DNA from: Bdellovibrionales bacterium
Lineage (GTDB): Bacteria; Bdellovibrionota; Bdellovibrionia; Bdellovibrionales; UBA1609
DNA: 7,242 nucleotides
Assembly: GCA_020435085.1 (NCBI GenBank)
Contig: JAGRAB010000330.1
Coordinates: 1 to 7,242, forward strand
Reading direction: 5' to 3'
Shown here: piece by piece, positions 1 through 5,943 of the stretch
Numbering within the stretch: position 1 is the first letter of the stretch
How the letters are laid out: each line of letters starts with the position of its first letter
Notes under the pieces: model-generated
The model's input: the letters and a program-made list of their open reading frames with translations, nothing else
What the model was told of the DNA's origin: nothing
Database searches by the model: none
Translations under genes and position numbers: made by a program

Positions 1-93
1 AACGATTTTTCCAAAAGCGGCACCAATCATCACTCCAACAGCAAGATCAATCACATTGCCCTTAAGAGCAAATTTTTTAAATTCTTCTAACAT
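1..93 (-). CDS. mscL: Large-conductance mechanosensitive channel MscL, N-terminal 31 codons (cut by window edge)
   Basis: Reading leftward from the ATG at 93-91 gives 31 codons with no stop, ending exactly at the window edge. The peptide begins [13 protein letters not shown] and continues into a glycine-rich hydrophobic helix ending GAAFGKIV. This matches the start of MscL: the amphipathic N-terminal helix, then the pore-lining TM1 with its DLAVGV signature. By alignment with E. coli MscL from memory, Leu17 and Val21 correspond to the hydrophobic constriction (E. coli Leu19 and Val23), and Gly20 to Gly22. MscL forms a homopentameric inner-membrane pore that opens under high membrane tension and releases solutes on hypo-osmotic shock. 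The start is well supported: GGAGG lies at 104-100, 6 nt upstream of ATG. TM2 and the C-terminus lie outside the window. The lipoprotein gene 72 bp upstream reads the same way and could be co-transcribed. Confidence 0.95.
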   Translation of the reverse strand, partial: MLEEFKKFALKGNVIDLAVGVMIGAAFGKIV

Positions 94-126
94 AATAAAC
101 CTCCATCAATGAAATGGAGGTTTATT
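94..126 (-). promoter_or_regulatory. Perfect 13-bp hairpin sequestering the mscL Shine-Dalgarno
   Basis: AATAAACCTCCAT (94-106) is the exact reverse complement of ATGGAGGTTTATT (114-126), with a 7-nt loop. On the mscL mRNA the downstream arm contains the GGAGG ribosome binding site and ends one base before the ATG; the upstream arm supplies a CCTCC anti-Shine-Dalgarno. It is not followed by a T-run on the minus strand, so it does not look like an intrinsic terminator of the upstream lipoprotein gene. A translational control hairpin is the simplest reading; a protein-binding operator is an alternative. Confidence 0.75.
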
Positions 127-134
127 TCTCATCC

Positions 135-162
135 ATCATAGCGATTGGCAAATGTTTTTGAA
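135..162 (-). promoter_or_regulatory. Candidate sigma-70-type promoter for mscL
   Basis: On the minus strand TATGAT (140-135) matches the -10 consensus at 5 of 6 positions. TTCAAA (162-157) matches the -35 at 4 of 6, with a 16-bp spacer. Transcription would begin near 128-127, just outside the hairpin at 94-126, so the hairpin would form almost the entire 5' leader. The sequence is AT-rich, so a chance match is possible. Confidence 0.35.
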
Positions 163-165
163 AAA

Positions 166-1233
166 TTAATTCGTATCGATTGTTAAAGGATCAAAGTTGA
201 CCATAATTTGAGACCCTTGAGCAGGAACCGCCGTACCATGAAAAGTGATGGAGTTGGCTGTTGCATTATATTGCCATCCATTATTAGGGTCTTGGGCAAT
301 GACCGCCCCATCAACGATCACAGAAATAGAACTCACAATGGGTTCACGATCTAAAAAAAACTGAGTGCTCAGTGTAGAAATTTGATTGGATATTTCTGCC
401 ATTGATGCGCCAAAGTCTGACTGACAGATATCACCAATCACTCCATTTGTGGTATTTGCCAGATCCATAATGCGAACCATATTTTGACCACCCTGACAGG
501 GTGATGCTGATTGAGTCATTGCTGAAACATTAAATCTTGCTGTTGCTCCACTGGTTCCTGTCAAAGTTTCTAAATAATCTTTATATACAGAAACGGCATC
601 AAGTGTTGGGGCATTATAGCGACCACTCACATTACAGCCCACGCATCGACCGTTTCCGCTAAAATCATCGGCATTATCAACAATGACGACGGCAAGAAAA
701 GAATCGGGCCTCAAAAACCCCTGATTGATTGGGCGAGTAGAATTGAGGGCTTGTCGAAAGCTCGAAAAAGCTCGCCCATCTTGTCCAGATGTATTTTTAT
801 CTGGTTTTGCATTAATCGCAAAGTCAGTTAAAATATTTGGATCATCTGGAGTAATTACATAAATACCTGAGTTTTGAGTTCCATCGGAGTCATTAAAATC
901 GGCTTCAGCAACGTCTGCTGAATCATAACCGTTTAATGTAGGATCGGCCATATAGGCAGATGTCGTCACCACGGCAATTTTAAAATCAAAACCTTTACTT
1001 ACAAATTGGTTAATAAAAGTTGCAAAACTTGCAACTAATTTTGCTTGGTGAGATGACATGCTTGGCTTGTCACTAATAACAAATAAGATATCCAACTTAT
1101 TGTTAAATGCTGTCGTTTGTTCAAAGATTTCTGCACTGGGAAGTAAACTATAGTTCGTACTATCACTACCACACCCAACAAATATCACTAGCGAACTCAT
1201 CACTAATAATTGAGATAGAAATGACTTTTTCAT
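166..1233 (-). CDS. Secreted lipoprotein with a VWA-like domain and degenerate MIDAS motif
   Basis: This 355-aa protein starts MKKSFLSQLL and has a lipoprotein signal peptide ending IFVGC, so Cys21 would be lipidated and anchored in an envelope membrane. I chose the ATG at 1233 because it gives this signal peptide and has AAGGAG 6 nt upstream; the frame stays open to an ATG at 1314, but the extra 27 residues would bury the signal. A VWA-like Rossmann fold begins near residue 46 with KLDILFVISDKPSMS. In the canonical form this strand reads DILFVIDNSGSM; here the DxSxS metal site becomes SxKxS (Ser54, Lys56, Ser58). A later strand, LAVVIVDNADDFS (about 181-193), resembles the VIVLSDEDD segment of this family. 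Cysteines occur at CVGC and at two later sites. The C-terminal 75 residues look like a small beta domain. Ligand and role are unknown. mscL follows 72 bp downstream. Confidence 0.8.
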   Translation of the reverse strand: MKKSFLSQLLVMSSLVIFVGCGSDSTNYSLLPSAEIFEQTTAFNNKLDILFVISDKPSMSSHQAKLVASFATFINQFVSKGFDFKIAVVTTSAYMADPTLNGYDSADVAEADFNDSDGTQNSGIYVITPDDPNILTDFAINAKPDKNTSGQDGRAFSSFRQALNSTRPINQGFLRPDSFLAVVIVDNADDFSGNGRCVGCNVSGRYNAPTLDAVSVYKDYLETLTGTSGATARFNVSAMTQSASPCQGGQNMVRIMDLANTTNGVIGDICQSDFGASMAEISNQISTLSTQFFLDREPIVSSISVIVDGAVIAQDPNNGWQYNATANSITFHGTAVPAQGSQIMVNFDPLTIDTN

Positions 1234-1239
1234 TTTATG

Positions 1240-1245
1240 CTCCTT
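1240..1245 (-). promoter_or_regulatory. Ribosome binding site fixing the lipoprotein start
   Basis: AAGGAG on the minus strand lies 6 nt upstream of the ATG at 1233-1231. It favours this start over the in-frame ATG at 1314, which has no comparable site and lies inside an inverted repeat. Confidence 0.8.
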
Positions 1246-1281
1246 GAACGTCCAGCTTAATTTATATTTCGTTCGGCCACT

Positions 1282-1320
1282 CAATTTGTAAAATCTTACC
1301 GATTTTAAAACCACAAATTG
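1282..1320. repeat. Interrupted inverted repeat upstream of the lipoprotein gene
   Basis: CAATTTGT (1282-1289) pairs with ACAAATTG (1313-1320), and the adjacent AAAATC (1290-1295) pairs with GATTTT (1301-1306), leaving a 5-nt loop and a 6-nt one-sided bulge (1307-1312). It lies 49-87 bp upstream of the lipoprotein start codon. It could be a leader stem or a regulator site. AT-richness lowers its significance. Confidence 0.45.
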
Positions 1321-1353
1321 AAGCCCAAAAGAGCATACATACAGAAGGTACTA

Positions 1354-1394
1354 TTTAAGTCTTTTTGACTGATTCCAGTTTAAATCTTTTTGAC
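1354..1394 (+). repeat. Direct repeat pair, 16 bp, 25-bp period
   Basis: TTTAAGTCTTTTTGAC (1354-1369) and TTTAAATCTTTTTGAC (1379-1394) differ at one position and are offset by 25 bp. They lie 120-160 bp upstream of the lipoprotein start codon, a position compatible with activator binding. Two more copies of the 9-bp core occur further right in the same gap. Confidence 0.5.
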
Positions 1395-1776
1395 GATATT
1401 TTTCAAATTTCCAAAACATCTTAAGATCATTACGGAAAATAAGATTCTCTTTCTGAGAACCTCAAAATGTTGAGTTTTTCCTGTAAGTTATAAACACCTA
1501 TTTTTTTGAAAAAATATTTTGCTGTCGATTTTATCAACAAAAAAAGAACTTTCTAAAAAGGTATTGGTGAAGAAAAAACCATTTTTTATCTGCGTCTTGT
1601 TTTGAAAATCTGCTCTAAGTACATTTTTAAAAACACCCTTCCCTTTAAGTGCTAGCTGATCTTCTTTTTGAGATTTCTTTTAAGTCAGGTTTTAGTTTTG
1701 TGTTCACTTTTTCGGGGGGAAGATCATCCCCTTGACACTTAAAATGTCTATAAGCGCAATAGTTTTCATTTAAAAC

Positions 1777-1792
1777 TGGTATTTGAATTGCT
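1777..1792 (+). promoter_or_regulatory. Candidate sigma-54 (-24/-12) promoter for the beta-helix gene
   Basis: TGGTAT-N5-TTGCT resembles the RpoN consensus TGGCAC-N5-TTGCW. The invariant GG (1778-1779) and GC (1790-1791) are separated by exactly 10 bp, the required spacing. Transcription would start near 1803, giving a leader of about 120 nt before the ATG at 1923. No better sigma-70 promoter was found for this gene. The -24 half has two mismatches, and dependence on RpoN is inference. Confidence 0.4.
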
Positions 1793-1922
1793 CTATAAAT
1801 CCTCGAAGGGAATCGTTTGAGAGCATTGAAGGATTACCACAAACTGTTTCATTTAGAGATTTGGATTTATAAAATATCGTATCTTTTTGAAACATGTCAA
1901 AATGGAGCTCTAAGGGGAAATC

Positions 1923-3074
1923 ATGAATAAAAAAATACTAAAACTATCCATTCTATTATTAGCTCTATTCAATCAACACAAGAGTCACGCAATTAACTTT
2001 CAACTGAGCCCAAGTGAAGTGGATGAAACTAGGATACTCACTGAAATTAATCTTGCCAAAACTTATCTATCAGACCCTTCAATACCTGATACAGAATATG
2101 TTGTAGAATTTCCTGCGGGGTCTTATTTTTTTAAAACCCTTAATGGGAAGAAAGCCATTTTCGAATTTAATAATTTTAATCCTTTACCTGGAAAGAATCT
2201 CATTTTTAGAGGCAAAGGAATGAATAATACACGCTTAGAAGTTGATGTTGAAGATTTAATGATACATGGACTTAATGTCTCTAATGTGAAATTTCAACTT
2301 ATGGAACTCGCTCAAGATAGAATGAAAGTCTCACAAGGAACTGTTGTGAACACCGGAAAGATGTTTGTTGATATTATAATCGATAAAGGCTTTCCTTCTC
2401 CTGATGAGATTTATGACCCGCTGTCAAACACGGGTCGTTATTTAAGACTTTACAATGACTCTGGCAACAACCCTATTGTCATTCAGTCATTTGAACAAGA
2501 AGCTTGGCTATCAGCCACATTAATCAATAACAATCAATGGCGATTTTTTCTTGCTAGTAATACGATGATGAAAACTGGGGATCGAGTGGGAATTAAATCT
2601 AAAATGGGAGAACAGGCTTACTTTTTTGATACAGGAAGAAGTGTATATTTTGAAAATATTCGATGGGTTAATGAAGGCAGAGGTGTTTTTAGAAACTTTC
2701 ACCATGCGGTGATTCGCAACTGTCAAATTCGCAGACCGGCACCCATTAATGGTGTCATCCCATTTTTATCCACATCCAGTGGTGGTCCTCAAATAGGGCA
2801 ACCAAAGCTTTGTGGAGGTGGAAAAAATCATCTTATAGAAAATAATGTTTTCATCGCGACAGGGGATGATTCAATTGGCTTATTTAATCTCCAACCCACT
2901 AGCACTATTAAAAATAATAGAATCATATCTTCTTTTGGACGGGGAATTCTTAACTACCATTACCAAAAAAACATAGGATGGGTTAATTCAAGATTAATCA
3001 ATAACACGCTTATCAATAATCCCCTTTTAAAGCTCAATTATCATCACAGTGCTGCAGGAGTGGTGTGTCCATAA
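1923..3074 (+). CDS. Secreted protein with predicted right-handed beta-helix (pectate-lyase-like) fold
   Basis: This 383-aa protein has a clear signal peptide: positive MNKK, hydrophobic core ILKLSILLLALF, and a likely signal peptidase I cut after SHA (residue 23), so it is exported. AGGGG lies 5 nt upstream of the ATG. The body contains repeated short strands rich in Asn, Ile and Val of the kind seen in parallel beta-helices, for example FENIRWVNEGRGVFRNF, HAVIRNCQIRRP, HLIENNVFIATGDDSIGLF and STIKNNRIISSFGRGI. Such folds usually bind or cleave polysaccharide. The GDDS at 314-317 recalls the GDD of GH28 polygalacturonases, but the partner NTD, GHG and RIK motifs are not evident, so I do not claim that activity. 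The chain stops soon after the last repeats, at VVCP, so it could be a C-terminally shortened member. No neighbour suggests a substrate. Confidence 0.7.
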   Translation: MNKKILKLSILLLALFNQHKSHAINFQLSPSEVDETRILTEINLAKTYLSDPSIPDTEYVVEFPAGSYFFKTLNGKKAIFEFNNFNPLPGKNLIFRGKGMNNTRLEVDVEDLMIHGLNVSNVKFQLMELAQDRMKVSQGTVVNTGKMFVDIIIDKGFPSPDEIYDPLSNTGRYLRLYNDSGNNPIVIQSFEQEAWLSATLINNNQWRFFLASNTMMKTGDRVGIKSKMGEQAYFFDTGRSVYFENIRWVNEGRGVFRNFHHAVIRNCQIRRPAPINGVIPFLSTSSGGPQIGQPKLCGGGKNHLIENNVFIATGDDSIGLFNLQPTSTIKNNRIISSFGRGILNYHYQKNIGWVNSRLINNTLINNPLLKLNYHHSAAGVVCP

Positions 3075-3118
3075 TGTTTGTAGCTCACATTTTAGCAAAG
3101 TACCACTATTCCTTCGGC

Positions 3119-3148
3119 TTCACCTTATTCCTCAAGCCATTCTAAAAT
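3119..3148 (+). promoter_or_regulatory. Candidate promoter for the lytic transglycosylase gene
   Basis: TTCACC (3119-3124) and TAAAAT (3143-3148) match sigma-70 hexamers at 4 and 5 of 6 positions with an 18-bp spacer. The leader would be about 170 nt long and would include both degenerate repeats. Weak evidence in AT-rich DNA. Confidence 0.25.
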
Positions 3149-3211
3149 AAAAATATCAGCATCTTACTCACCGTACGCACGTGAAGGGCCCCCTCCCAAA
3201 AGCCAAAAAAC

Positions 3212-3287
3212 GGCACCTGTCTTAGTAAAAACTTCTCAAGTCCAACTCGTAGAGCCTTTAGAGGGCCCCTGTCTTGCACATACTTCT
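3212..3287 (+). repeat. Two degenerate direct repeats of a GGCMCCTGTCTT element
   Basis: Copy 1 (3212-3236) begins GGCACCTGTCTT and ends ACTTCT. Copy 2 (3264-3287) begins GGCCCCTGTCTT and ends ACTTCT. They are offset by 52 bp, share 11 of 12 bases at the left end and all 6 at the right end, and vary in the middle. Confidence 0.45.
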
Positions 3288-3310
3288 ATGCGGTGAAGTG
3301 ATTTCACTAG

Positions 3311-3316
3311 AAGGAG
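3311..3316 (+). promoter_or_regulatory. Ribosome binding site fixing the transglycosylase start
   Basis: AAGGAG lies 8 nt upstream of the ATG at 3325. It selects that ATG over the in-frame ATG at 3274, which would place 17 extra residues before the lipoprotein signal peptide. Confidence 0.8.
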
Positions 3317-3324
3317 TCAATAGT

Positions 3325-5937
3325 ATGGAGCCGAATAAAAGAAGAATTAAATATACTCTATTTATCGCCCTTGCTGTTTCTCTTTTTGGTTGCCAAGGCC
3401 GCCATGGTGGTTTTGAAGCGGCAACCTTTGTCACAACAGCTGGAGAGACAAAAGTTGAAGAAAACACAACTGGATTTAGCGATTTCGATCACAATAAGTA
3501 TTCCGTTGATGGAGATCAAGAACGTACCGAACAAGCCACCGAAGACCTGTTAGCAGGGGCTAAAAGCGGAAGCCCCAGCGATCAAAAGTTAGCTGAAAAC
3601 AATGCGCAATTTGCTGCTTCGATTGAAGCTGTTCAGTTTCATCGCATTAATTCTGAAGGAGTTATTTCTCGTCTCGGTCAAAAAAGATTCCGTATAGAAA
3701 TTACTTCCACTTGGCCACAAGCCAACTACCAACCCATTATTTTTGAGGGTGATTTTTCTCTCTCTGGGAATATTTTAAAAATAAATAATACTCTCTCAAA
3801 ATCCCATGGAAAAACCTTTCAAATCCAAGGGGCTATCGATGAGCAAATGGAAAAAAACAAAGTTTTTAGCTCATTAGACTTATTTGTCTATAATGAAGAT
3901 GAAACCCTCGAGGCTCGCTCTAAAATTAATACTCGCTCTTATGTGGGCATCATTAAAGTCAGAACCCCCAATGACATGGAGAAATCGGCAAAAGTTGATC
4001 AACAAGTGGATCAACTCAAAGGGTCTGTGGCCTGGGTTTCAAATACGGTTGTTGTTCTCGGGCGGGCTTTTTATAAGTATGACATCATTAAAACAATCAA
4101 TGCCAACCACCCTCTTTCAATCAATGAAATTGATAATGGTACATCTCTAATTTCTTTTTCTGGAGATTCTTTACAAACTAATGGCTTTGTCACAAAAGAG
4201 GTGAATAAAATTGATGAATCAAAAGATTCTGAAGTTTCTCCTTCTTCTGCAGCATTATTTGGGGCCAATGATGATGGTTTACGCTCTTTCAAAGTGGATC
4301 TACCCACCGAACAACAGGGAAAAGCCCAAGATATTATCTTAGAGGTAAAAGAAAAAGACGACTTCTCTGCTGAAGAACTTTCCCCAGAGGTTCGTGATCT
4401 TAAATCAGCAGCATCTCAAAGTAACAATGATACTATTGAAACAGAAGAAGCCTTGAAGAATGAAAATTCTTTAGAAGATAACTCTTATCCACGACGACCA
4501 AAAATAAAAAGTTCAGAAGAGACTCAAGAAGAAGCCAATACAAACTCAAGCTATCCACGACGGCCAAAAATTAAAAAATATCAAAAACAGCAAGATGTTG
4601 ACTCTTCTGAGTCCAACGAAAATGCTCAACCCGGCTTTGGAACAAAAGTAAAAAACTTTTTTACTGGTTTTTTCAAAAAACCAGCACGAGACAAAAATCA
4701 AAAGCCCGATATTCAAATTGATGAATTCACACCTCTTAGAGATGAAAATGGATCTTATATTGACCCTTATGAAAAACCTAAACCTATTGAAGAAACCACT
4801 GAGTCCCCAGCACCTTCAGGGCCTCCTCGTCGCTCTCACGTTCAACATAAAAGTCCACTCAACAATAAAAATAAAAAAGAAGAATTATCAAAAGTACGTC
4901 CAAAACCACGACCCGAATCTCTTAACGTTTCAACAGCCGAACAGATCGACGATGAAACCGAGGTTCTTGCTGAAGGAGCCCTAGAGTCTTCACCACGCCC
5001 TCGTCCACGGCCCAAAAACTTAAGCACCTCAAAGCCAAAAGTCCGAAAAAATATGCCTGATATAAAAATTGAAGGTATTGAGTTTGGCTTAAGCCAAGAT
5101 GCGTTCTTAAAAATCAATTATGACACAAAAAATTTACCTCGTGTGGCCCAAGGACTTTTGGATATGGAGCAAAACTATGCCTATCCAGAAATTCGCAATA
5201 AGTGGATTCCTTATATGCGAGATAAAAGAAAAAAAACTATTCAAAACTTTTGGCAAAATGCTTACCCAGTAAGAGATCTCATTGCTCAAGTCTTTGAATA
5301 CTATGACGTGCTTCCCACTCTTGCTTATGTGACTATTTTAGAATCTACATTTTTAAGAAGTGGAAAATTTGAAGTTCAGCTCACAACTGCAGGTTTAGGA
5401 ACCGCCTATGGCCCATTTCAACTTCTCAAAAGTACAGCCAGTGTTTTAGGCCTTAAAACAGATACCAAACAAGCACGCGGACACAAACCCGCTTCATGGG
5501 ATGAGAGGAATTGGTTTGTTCCCTCACTTTGTGGAGCCGCCAAACATTTTTCTAACTCACTCGAAGCATTTGGTCATGCCGATGCTACTTGGGCGATCTT
5601 AGCATATCATGCTGGTGATAAAGGGGCTTCTGATGAAATTGCAGACTCACTAAAAATTGGGCGCGGTGAACTTTGGAAAAACATTGACCGTTATTCATTC
5701 ACATATCAAGAAATCAAAGGCTATAACAAAATCGACAAGAAGTATGTTGACTATGTCGATCAAAAAGTTGCCAGTTACTTTATTCTTCAAAGCCCTCAAC
5801 GAATGAAGTTTTCTACTCCTAGCAACGTCAGTCAACAAATCCCCGCAGCCTATCGAAGTCGATTTTTTCCACAAAATAAAATTAAAGACTCCACTTGCGA
5901 AGAGGCCGCTCAAGGCTGGCGTTCTGTTTTTCAATAA
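3325..5937 (+). CDS. Large lipoprotein lytic transglycosylase (C-terminal SLT/GH23 domain, MltD-like)
   Basis: This 870-aa protein starts MEPNKRRIKYTLF; the lipobox LFGC makes Cys23 the lipidated residue, and Gln at +2 suggests outer-membrane sorting if E. coli rules apply. Residues of about 95-230 form an unrecognised domain rich in beta strands. Residues of about 330-600 are a Glu/Lys/Arg/Pro-rich, probably disordered linker with SYPRRPKIK twice (387-395, 409-417), a GFGTKVKNFFTGFFKKP segment (437-453) and RPRPRP (558-563). The C-terminal part (about 600-830) is a family 1 lytic transglycosylase: ILESTF with catalytic Glu673, then GPFQ (696-699) and AYHAG (760-764), matching the ES-GxxQ-AYNAG pattern. 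Such enzymes cleave peptidoglycan between MurNAc and GlcNAc, leaving 1,6-anhydroMurNAc ends. No LysM domain is visible, unlike E. coli MltD. It converges on folD. The catalytic call is firm; the cellular role (growth, division or predation) is open. Confidence 0.88.
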   Translation: MEPNKRRIKYTLFIALAVSLFGCQGRHGGFEAATFVTTAGETKVEENTTGFSDFDHNKYSVDGDQERTEQATEDLLAGAKSGSPSDQKLAENNAQFAASIEAVQFHRINSEGVISRLGQKRFRIEITSTWPQANYQPIIFEGDFSLSGNILKINNTLSKSHGKTFQIQGAIDEQMEKNKVFSSLDLFVYNEDETLEARSKINTRSYVGIIKVRTPNDMEKSAKVDQQVDQLKGSVAWVSNTVVVLGRAFYKYDIIKTINANHPLSINEIDNGTSLISFSGDSLQTNGFVTKEVNKIDESKDSEVSPSSAALFGANDDGLRSFKVDLPTEQQGKAQDIILEVKEKDDFSAEELSPEVRDLKSAASQSNNDTIETEEALKNENSLEDNSYPRRPKIKSSEETQEEANTNSSYPRRPKIKKYQKQQDVDSSESNENAQPGFGTKVKNFFTGFFKKPARDKNQKPDIQIDEFTPLRDENGSYIDPYEKPKPIEETTESPAPSGPPRRSHVQHKSPLNNKNKKEELSKVRPKPRPESLNVSTAEQIDDETEVLAEGALESSPRPRPRPKNLSTSKPKVRKNMPDIKIEGIEFGLSQDAFLKINYDTKNLPRVAQGLLDMEQNYAYPEIRNKWIPYMRDKRKKTIQNFWQNAYPVRDLIAQVFEYYDVLPTLAYVTILESTFLRSGKFEVQLTTAGLGTAYGPFQLLKSTASVLGLKTDTKQARGHKPASWDERNWFVPSLCGAAKHFSNSLEAFGHADATWAILAYHAGDKGASDEIADSLKIGRGELWKNIDRYSFTYQEIKGYNKIDKKYVDYVDQKVASYFILQSPQRMKFSTPSNVSQQIPAAYRSRFFPQNKIKDSTCEEAAQGWRSVFQ
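4483..4575 (+). repeat. Intragenic direct repeat encoding SYPRRPKIK
   Basis: TATCCACGACGACCAAAAAT (starting 4486) recurs as TATCCACGACGGCCAAAAAT (starting 4552), a 66-bp (22-codon) period with one mismatch in 20 bp. The intervening Glu/Thr/Asn-rich codons are not conserved. It lies in the linker of the transglycosylase and indicates a local duplication. Confidence 0.7.
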
Positions 5938-5943
5938 AGGTAT

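Larger units (their letters stand above)
1321..1922. other. Long AT-rich intergenic region, about 600 bp, no gene seen
   Basis: No convincing ORF, tRNA or known RNA was found. What can be seen: four copies of TCTTTTTGA (1360, 1385, 1663, 1882); a short hairpin CTCAA-AATG-TTGAG followed by T5 (1461-1479) that could terminate rightward transcription but has no upstream gene; a GGGGA/TCCCC hairpin (1716-1731); a TTGACA hexamer (1732-1737) without a well-spaced -10; and a sigma-54-like element (1777-1792). A 10-codon mini-ORF (1894-1926) overlaps the next gene's ATG but lacks a ribosome binding site. The region separates divergently transcribed genes, so it probably holds promoters for both. Confidence 0.6.
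3075..3324. other. 250-bp intergenic region with degenerate repeats, no gene seen
   Basis: No frame here gives a convincing protein; a 23-codon ORF starting at 3074 within the previous stop (TAATG) has no recognisable content. A weak GGCTT/AAGCC stem (3116-3138) is the only terminator-like structure after the beta-helix gene. Two GGGCCC sites (3186, 3263) and two similar 24-25-bp repeats (3212, 3264) give the stretch the look of a decayed repeat element. A 5-bp stem AGTGA/TCACT lies at about 3297-3308, just before the ribosome binding site of the next gene. Confidence 0.5.

Noticed and set aside
94..126. Intrinsic terminator of the VWA-like lipoprotein gene
   Set aside because: No T-run follows on the minus strand; the stem runs directly into the mscL ATG, so a leader structure fits better.
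1234..1314. N-terminal extension of the lipoprotein gene to an ATG at 1314
   Set aside because: The extension lacks a ribosome binding site, overlaps an inverted repeat and would place 27 polar residues before a good lipoprotein signal peptide.
1894..1926. Ten-codon mini-ORF overlapping the beta-helix ATG (ATGA overlap)
   Set aside because: No Shine-Dalgarno is present upstream of its ATG and it is too short to distinguish from chance; translational coupling cannot be argued from sequence alone.
2862..2873. GH28 polygalacturonase active site at GDDS
   Set aside because: Only the DD element is seen; the NTD, GHG and RIK motifs expected in GH28 are missing.
3074..3150. Frameshifted continuation of the beta-helix protein past 3074
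   Set aside because: Both other frames stop within about 25 codons and neither continues the Asn/Ile-rich repeat pattern.
3274..3324. Upstream in-frame ATG for the transglycosylase
   Set aside because: AAGGAG precedes the ATG at 3325 and the signal peptide begins there; the upstream segment includes repeat DNA.
4842..5117. Minus-strand 91-codon ORF opposite the transglycosylase linker
   Set aside because: Its Gly/Arg/Ser-rich content is the antisense of the Arg-Pro codons; it has no independent coding support.
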